A stretch of 64,000 bases of DNA, taken from G963422745 sp963422745. GTDB taxonomy: Bacteria; Actinomycetota; Acidimicrobiia; Acidimicrobiales; Aldehydirespiratoraceae. The notes beneath the pieces are model-generated. The model did no database searches and had not been told where the DNA came from. It saw nothing but the letters and a program-made list of their open reading frames with translations. The position numbers were made by a program, and so were the translations under genes. The stretch covers positions 1,426,001 to 1,490,000 of the forward strand of contig OY730477.1 in the NCBI GenBank assembly GCA_963422745.1, given 5' to 3'. This document shows positions 59,757 to 64,000 of this stretch, in pieces (the stretch's first letter is position 1; every line of letters begins with the position of its first letter).

Positions 59757-61433
59757 GTGCCTCTGCATGCCATTGATGCTTCGGACTTGCGCGCTGTCAT
59801 GGTCGCATACCGAGACGCTTTGAGTGCTCACCGCGAGGCGATCAACAACCTGAATGTCTACCCGGTGCCCGATGGCGACACCGGAACCAACATGGCTCTG
59901 ACCGTCAAATCTGTGGTTGATGCATTCGACACACAAGACGACACCACGCAAGGCATCTGCGACGCGATCGCCCACGGATCGCTCATGGGAGCCCGCGGCA
60001 ACAGCGGCGTCATCATGTCGCAAATTCTGCGAGGGTTCACCGCAGTCGCGCGCGAGCACACCGTGATTGATGGAGCCGTCTTCGCCGAAGCGATGACGGC
60101 GGCCGCCACCGGGGCGTACGAAGCTGTTGGTGACCCTGTCGAGGGGACGATCCTGACAGTCGTCCGCGAAGCAGCAGACGCGGCGGTAACAGCATCTGAT
60201 CAGGGTGCGGACCTGCCAGGTGTTCTCGAAGCCTGCCGTGACGAGGCGTTCGCTTCGCTTCAGCGCACACCTGCCTTGTTGCAAGTCCTCGCTGACGCCG
60301 ATGTGGTTGATGCAGGCGGAACGGGTCTGGTGCTGTTTCTTGACGCGGCGCTTTGGGTTGCAGACGCTCGCCCGATCCCCGAACCGGAGGTTTCCGAGCC
60401 GTCCACACACCCACAGCAACGACACGTCTCAACCGGACGCGATCACGACTCCGCTGCAGCCAACAAGGGGGCTTCGATTGCCGATCTTCGCTATGAGGTG
60501 ATGTTCCTGCTCAACGCACCCGACGACTCCATTGAGGGCTTCAAGACTGCCTGGGCCAGCATCGGAGACTCGATCGTGGTTGTCGGCGGCGACGGACTCT
60601 TCAACTGCCATATCCACTGCGACGACATAGGGGCCGCCATTGAGTGCGGCATCGGCGTGGGTCGTCCCCACAGAATCCGTGTCACGGACCTGCGTGACGA
60701 AGTGGATGAGCTTGATTGGGTGCGCGCCGAACTCGGTACCGCGAAAGGTCCGGGACCCGATACCGGCCCAGATCCCGTGACCACCGCGGTCGTAGCCGTT
60801 GGTGTCGGTATCGGCGTTGTATCGATCCTGAGTTCTATGGGTGCACGGGCGGTTGTAACGGGGGGCCAAACGATGAACCCGTCGACCAGCGATCTGCTTG
60901 AGGCGGTTGAGGGTGTTCGGGCATCCGAGGTGATCATCCTGCCCAACAACAAGAACATAGTTGCAGTTGCCGAACAGGTCGTCTCCCAAACAGATCGAAC
61001 CGTTCGGGTCGTCGCTACCCACAGCATCCCGGAGGCACTTGCATGCCTCATGGCCTATGACCCTCACGGCACAGCAGACCTCAACGCCGCCAACATGACC
61101 GCCGCTGCAGCCGACGTCGTCACCGGCGAAGTTACCCAGGCGGTACGCGACTCAAGCTCAGCGGCGGGCCCTATAGCCCGTGGCGATTGGCTGGGAATCA
61201 TCGGCAATGAAATCGTGGTGGTCGCCGCTTCGGTGACCGAAGCGGCGACGTCTCTGTTGGAACAGGTCGTCGGTGAGGACCACGAGCTGTTGACCGTCAT
61301 TTGCGGCACCGACGCGGCCCCGGAATCCACGGCTCATGTCCGAGCTTGGATGCGAAGCCGTCGACCCAATGTTGAGGTCGAAATTCACCAAGGCGGCCAG
61401 CCCATGTACCCCTACCTGTTTGGGGTGGAGTAG
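59757..61433 (+). CDS. fakA: DAK2/DegV-linked fatty acid kinase FakA-like protein
   Basis: This 558-residue protein has an N-terminal dihydroxyacetone kinase L (DAK2) domain with NVYPVPDGDTGTNM (nucleotide and Mg site) and SLMGARGNSGVI, a central domain, and a C-terminal FakA_C/DegV-associated domain. FakA phosphorylates fatty acids presented by DegV-like FakB; no fakB lies in the window. The gene before recG is the conserved place for this family. GTG 59757 is used rather than the longer ATG 59667 because of promoter and conservation. Confidence 0.9.
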   Translation: MPLHAIDASDLRAVMVAYRDALSAHREAINNLNVYPVPDGDTGTNMALTVKSVVDAFDTQDDTTQGICDAIAHGSLMGARGNSGVIMSQILRGFTAVAREHTVIDGAVFAEAMTAAATGAYEAVGDPVEGTILTVVREAADAAVTASDQGADLPGVLEACRDEAFASLQRTPALLQVLADADVVDAGGTGLVLFLDAALWVADARPIPEPEVSEPSTHPQQRHVSTGRDHDSAAANKGASIADLRYEVMFLLNAPDDSIEGFKTAWASIGDSIVVVGGDGLFNCHIHCDDIGAAIECGIGVGRPHRIRVTDLRDEVDELDWVRAELGTAKGPGPDTGPDPVTTAVVAVGVGIGVVSILSSMGARAVVTGGQTMNPSTSDLLEAVEGVRASEVIILPNNKNIVAVAEQVVSQTDRTVRVVATHSIPEALACLMAYDPHGTADLNAANMTAAAADVVTGEVTQAVRDSSSAAGPIARGDWLGIIGNEIVVVAASVTEAATSLLEQVVGEDHELLTVICGTDAAPESTAHVRAWMRSRRPNVEVEIHQGGQPMYPYLFGVE

Positions 61434-61439
61434 ACGCTG

Positions 61440-63581
61440 GTGCCTATCGGCGATCCACCGCTGACACTGCGGGAACTCGACTACATCGATGTGTGTCGCC
61501 TGAATAGTGTGAACATGACCACAGGTGCACAGGAAGGTCTCGAAGCCGCCGAGATCCGCTCACTGTGGGACCTGCTCCAGCACTATCCGCGCCGCTACCT
61601 TGACCGCACCCGCCAGGCACTCATCGGTGAGTTGGAGCCCGGTGATGAAGCCGTGATTCTTGCCAGCGTCAGACGGGGTTCGACCCGTCGACTCCGAAGT
61701 GGGCGCACGTTAACCAATGTGATCATCGGTGACGGGAGCGGAGAGCTGACACTGGCCTTCTTCAACCAGCCCTGGCGCGAACGTCAACTACCTGCAGGCC
61801 TTGAGGTCGTGATTCACGGCAAGTTGGAAATCTACCGAGGTGCCCGGCAGATGACATCGCCTGTAATTGACTTCGTTGGTGACCAGACCCATCGTGTTGT
61901 CCCGGTATATCCCCAGTCCGAAAAGGCCGGACTGACGACCAGGGTCATTGCTGATTTCGTGCAGGAGACGCTGCGGCGTTGTACCGAACGCGGCTTCGCA
62001 GATCCCGTACCCGACGCGGTCCGTAGCAGGTACGGTCTCGTGACCCGCCACGCGGCCATACAAGACATCCATATGCCCGCCTCTATGGCGGACATGGCTA
62101 TTGCACGCAGCCGCCTGGTCTTCGACGAACTGCTGCGTGTCCAACTCGAGCTGGTGCTTCGAAAGAGGCATTTCGAAACCGAGACCGTCGGCATCGCACA
62201 CGACACGGCTGGCAAGTTGATCGAACGCTTCCGAGAAAAGATCCCGTTCACGCTCACAGCGGCGCAGCGGGGTGTTATGGCCGAGATTGACGCCGATCTG
62301 CGCAAGCCGATCCCGATGCATCGGCTACTGCAAGGTGATGTGGGATCAGGCAAGACCCTGGTAGCGCTTCATGCCTTGCTGGTAGCGGTGCAGGGCGGTC
62401 ATCAGGGGGCTCTGATGGTTCCCACAGGGGTCCTCGCCGAACAGCACCACGCAGCGGTAACCGGACTGCTCGGTGAGATCATTGTGCCCGACGAGAATTC
62501 ACTCATTGATCGTCCTCTTCGGGTGGATCTTCTCGTAGGGAGGATGTCGGTGCCGGAGCGTCGTCGCGTCCTCAATGGTCTCAAGACCGGAGCTGTTGAC
62601 ATCCTCATCGGCACCCATGCGCTTATCCAGGAACAGGTCGAATACAGATCGCTAGGCGTAGTAGTGATCGACGAGCAGCACCGTTTCGGGGTGGAGCAGC
62701 GGGCAGCGCTACGACAAAAAGGTGATTCATCCGCTGAGCCGGACGTGTTGGTCATGACCGCCACGCCCATTCCCCGCACCGCCGCTATGACCGTCTACGG
62801 TGACCTTGACGAAAGCAGGATCGACGAACTTCCACCGGGTCGAACACCAATCCAGACACAGTGGGCACGTACCGCCCTGGAGGAGTTCGGGGTGTGGCAG
62901 GTGGTGCGTGATGCGGTTGCCGAAGGACGTCAGGCCTACGTTGTGTGTCCCACCATCGAAGAATCCACTGAGCTTGATCTACGATCGGCGACCAACACCT
63001 TCGCTGAGTTGGTCGCCGGCGAACTTTCCAATCAGCGCCTGGGTCTGCTCCATGGTCGGGTATCCGCCGCCGACAAAGATCGGACCATGGAGATGTTTCG
63101 GTCACGGCAATTGGACGTACTGGTCGCGACCACCGTTATTGAGGTAGGCGTCGATGTTCCCAACGCAACCGTCATGGTGATAGTTGACGCGGACCGTTTT
63201 GGGATAGCGCAGCTTCATCAGCTCCGTGGTCGGGTCGGGCGTGGCGAGCATCCTGGTCGGTGCTACTTGTTGGCAGATCCCCAAAGCACCGAAGCAAAGG
63301 CTCGTATGGACGCGTTGGTAGGGTCAACTGACGGTTTCAAACTGGCTGAGGTGGATCTTGAGGTTCGTGGTGAGGGCACGATCATGGGCGAACGCCAACG
63401 CGGCCGCAACGATCTGAGGTTGGCGTCGTTGCGCCGTGACAAGCAGTGGGTTGAAAAGGCCCGAACAGTGGCGAAAGAAATCATTGAGGCGGACCCCGAT
63501 CTCGCCCACCATCCCCAGCTACGTGACGAACTTGAGATCGTGCTCCGCGACGACGATACCGACTTTTTGATGAAGGGTTGA
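61440..63581 (+). CDS. recG: ATP-dependent DNA helicase RecG
   Basis: RecG (713 aa) remodels stalled forks and branched DNA. The N-terminal wedge OB domain (about 60-160) precedes SF2 motifs: Walker A GDVGSGKT (motif I), DEQHRFGVEQR (motif II), VMTATPIPRT (III), LHGRVSAADKD, TTVIEVGVDVPNA (V) and QLRGRVGRG (VI). The TRG-like translocation region follows. GTG 61440 starts six bases after fakA. It is followed by rsmD after three bases. Confidence 0.96.
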   Translation: MPIGDPPLTLRELDYIDVCRLNSVNMTTGAQEGLEAAEIRSLWDLLQHYPRRYLDRTRQALIGELEPGDEAVILASVRRGSTRRLRSGRTLTNVIIGDGSGELTLAFFNQPWRERQLPAGLEVVIHGKLEIYRGARQMTSPVIDFVGDQTHRVVPVYPQSEKAGLTTRVIADFVQETLRRCTERGFADPVPDAVRSRYGLVTRHAAIQDIHMPASMADMAIARSRLVFDELLRVQLELVLRKRHFETETVGIAHDTAGKLIERFREKIPFTLTAAQRGVMAEIDADLRKPIPMHRLLQGDVGSGKTLVALHALLVAVQGGHQGALMVPTGVLAEQHHAAVTGLLGEIIVPDENSLIDRPLRVDLLVGRMSVPERRRVLNGLKTGAVDILIGTHALIQEQVEYRSLGVVVIDEQHRFGVEQRAALRQKGDSSAEPDVLVMTATPIPRTAAMTVYGDLDESRIDELPPGRTPIQTQWARTALEEFGVWQVVRDAVAEGRQAYVVCPTIEESTELDLRSATNTFAELVAGELSNQRLGLLHGRVSAADKDRTMEMFRSRQLDVLVATTVIEVGVDVPNATVMVIVDADRFGIAQLHQLRGRVGRGEHPGRCYLLADPQSTEAKARMDALVGSTDGFKLAEVDLEVRGEGTIMGERQRGRNDLRLASLRRDKQWVEKARTVAKEIIEADPDLAHHPQLRDELEIVLRDDDTDFLMKG

Positions 63582-63584
63582 GCT

Positions 63585-64000
63585 GTGCGCATCGTGGCCG
63601 GAGAAGTTCGTGGTCGAAGGGTCACCGCACCGCAAGGAGCAGATATCAGACCCAGCAGCGAGCGCGTCCGCGAAGCGATGTTCAACTCGCTGTACTCGCG
63701 GGACGCGATCAGTAACGCACAGGTGCTGGATCTGTTCGCAGGGTCCGGCGCGCTCGGTTTCGAAGCTCTTTCGCGTGGCGCGTCGCATGTAACCTTCGTC
63801 GACAACGACCGGCGATCACTTGACGCCGTCCGCCTAAACCTGAAACGCCTGCAGCTGAGTGCCAAGTCCACGATCGTCGCAGCGGACGCGCAGGCATACC
63901 TCCTTCACAGATTCGGTACTCAATGTGAGTTCGGAGCGACCTCGATCCTTGACGAAGTGCCCCGGACGCTTGCTGACCCCGTCCCTCGAGGGTTCGACCT
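63585..64000 (+). CDS. rsmD: 16S rRNA m2G966 methyltransferase RsmD (3' partial)
   Basis: The first 138 codons of RsmD are present; the window ends before the DPPY catalytic motif. It begins VRIVAGEVRGRRV, has the family substrate-binding TAPQGADIRPSSERVREA, and the SAM-binding LDLFAGSGALGFEALSRGA. The enzyme methylates G966 of 16S rRNA. GTG 63585 follows the recG stop by three bases. The usual next gene is coaD, beyond the window. Confidence 0.93.
   Translation, partial: MRIVAGEVRGRRVTAPQGADIRPSSERVREAMFNSLYSRDAISNAQVLDLFAGSGALGFEALSRGASHVTFVDNDRRSLDAVRLNLKRLQLSAKSTIVAADAQAYLLHRFGTQCEFGATSILDEVPRTLADPVPRGFD

Noticed and set aside
1..64000. Mobile element or recent gene transfer block
   Set aside because: No transposase, integrase, terminal repeats or att-like sites next to the tRNA were found; gene order is conserved core throughout.

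Overview
The window looks like chromosomal core sequence from a GC-rich actinobacterium, most likely of the Acidimicrobiia type. The phylum call rests on several lineage markers: an actinobacterial integration host factor (mIHF) beside gmk-rpoZ-coaBC-metK-priA, a fused E2-E1 2-oxoglutarate enzyme (Kgd), a UvrD2-like helicase with a C-terminal HRDC region, a PriA that has lost its Walker A motif, CoaBC with the actinobacterial active-site variants, an actinobacterial-type CysQ, and an MshB/Mca-like deacetylase. The class-level call is an inference without a phylogeny. I see no prophage, transposon, CRISPR array or toxin system.

Layout. Positions 1-14210 hold the end of mltG, then aroE, a short prepilin peptidase, aroB, pepQ, efp and nusB, followed by a complete UMP biosynthesis operon pyrR-pyrB-pyrC-carA-carB-pyrD-pyrF joined by 1-8 base overlaps. 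From 14277 to 19867 are mihF, gmk, rpoZ, coaBC, metK and priA. From 19956 to 27286 are two fatty-acid genes, then def-fmt-rsmB, moaB-ribD, hisG and a cold-shock-like gene. A DUF1844-like gene on the minus strand faces away from infC-rpmI-rplT-spoU-pheS-pheT and a tRNA-Cys. A minus-strand block (ubiB, cysQ, kgd) is divergent from xth and a CPA2 antiporter. After a 67-bp tandem repeat array come uvrD2, a minimal zincin, a PaaG-type crotonase, a class III aminotransferase, a TPP riboswitch with thiBPQ, an ElaA-like acetyltransferase, an 18-bp minisatellite, a hydrolase, a CoA-transferase family III gene, a PIG-L deacetylase, a small membrane protein, ATP-type pckA, a stand-alone Lrp ligand domain, a second cold-shock-like gene, fakA, recG and the start of rsmD.

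The interest lies in expression signals rather than an unknown pathway. At least thirteen genes have a TANNNT hexamer 6-8 bases before the start codon, the signature of leaderless transcription. Two divergent gene pairs (uvrD2/zincin, kgd/xth) have start codons only 23 and 38 bases apart with interleaved promoters. The pyrR leader carries a close match to the PyrR-binding RNA hairpin ending just before the Shine-Dalgarno sequence. The thiB leader is a clear TPP riboswitch whose P1 stem includes the Shine-Dalgarno sequence. infC appears to start with AUA. Small direct duplications occur repeatedly next to promoters. I did not find a convincing new multi-gene system; all assignments come from reading motifs and were not checked by database search.
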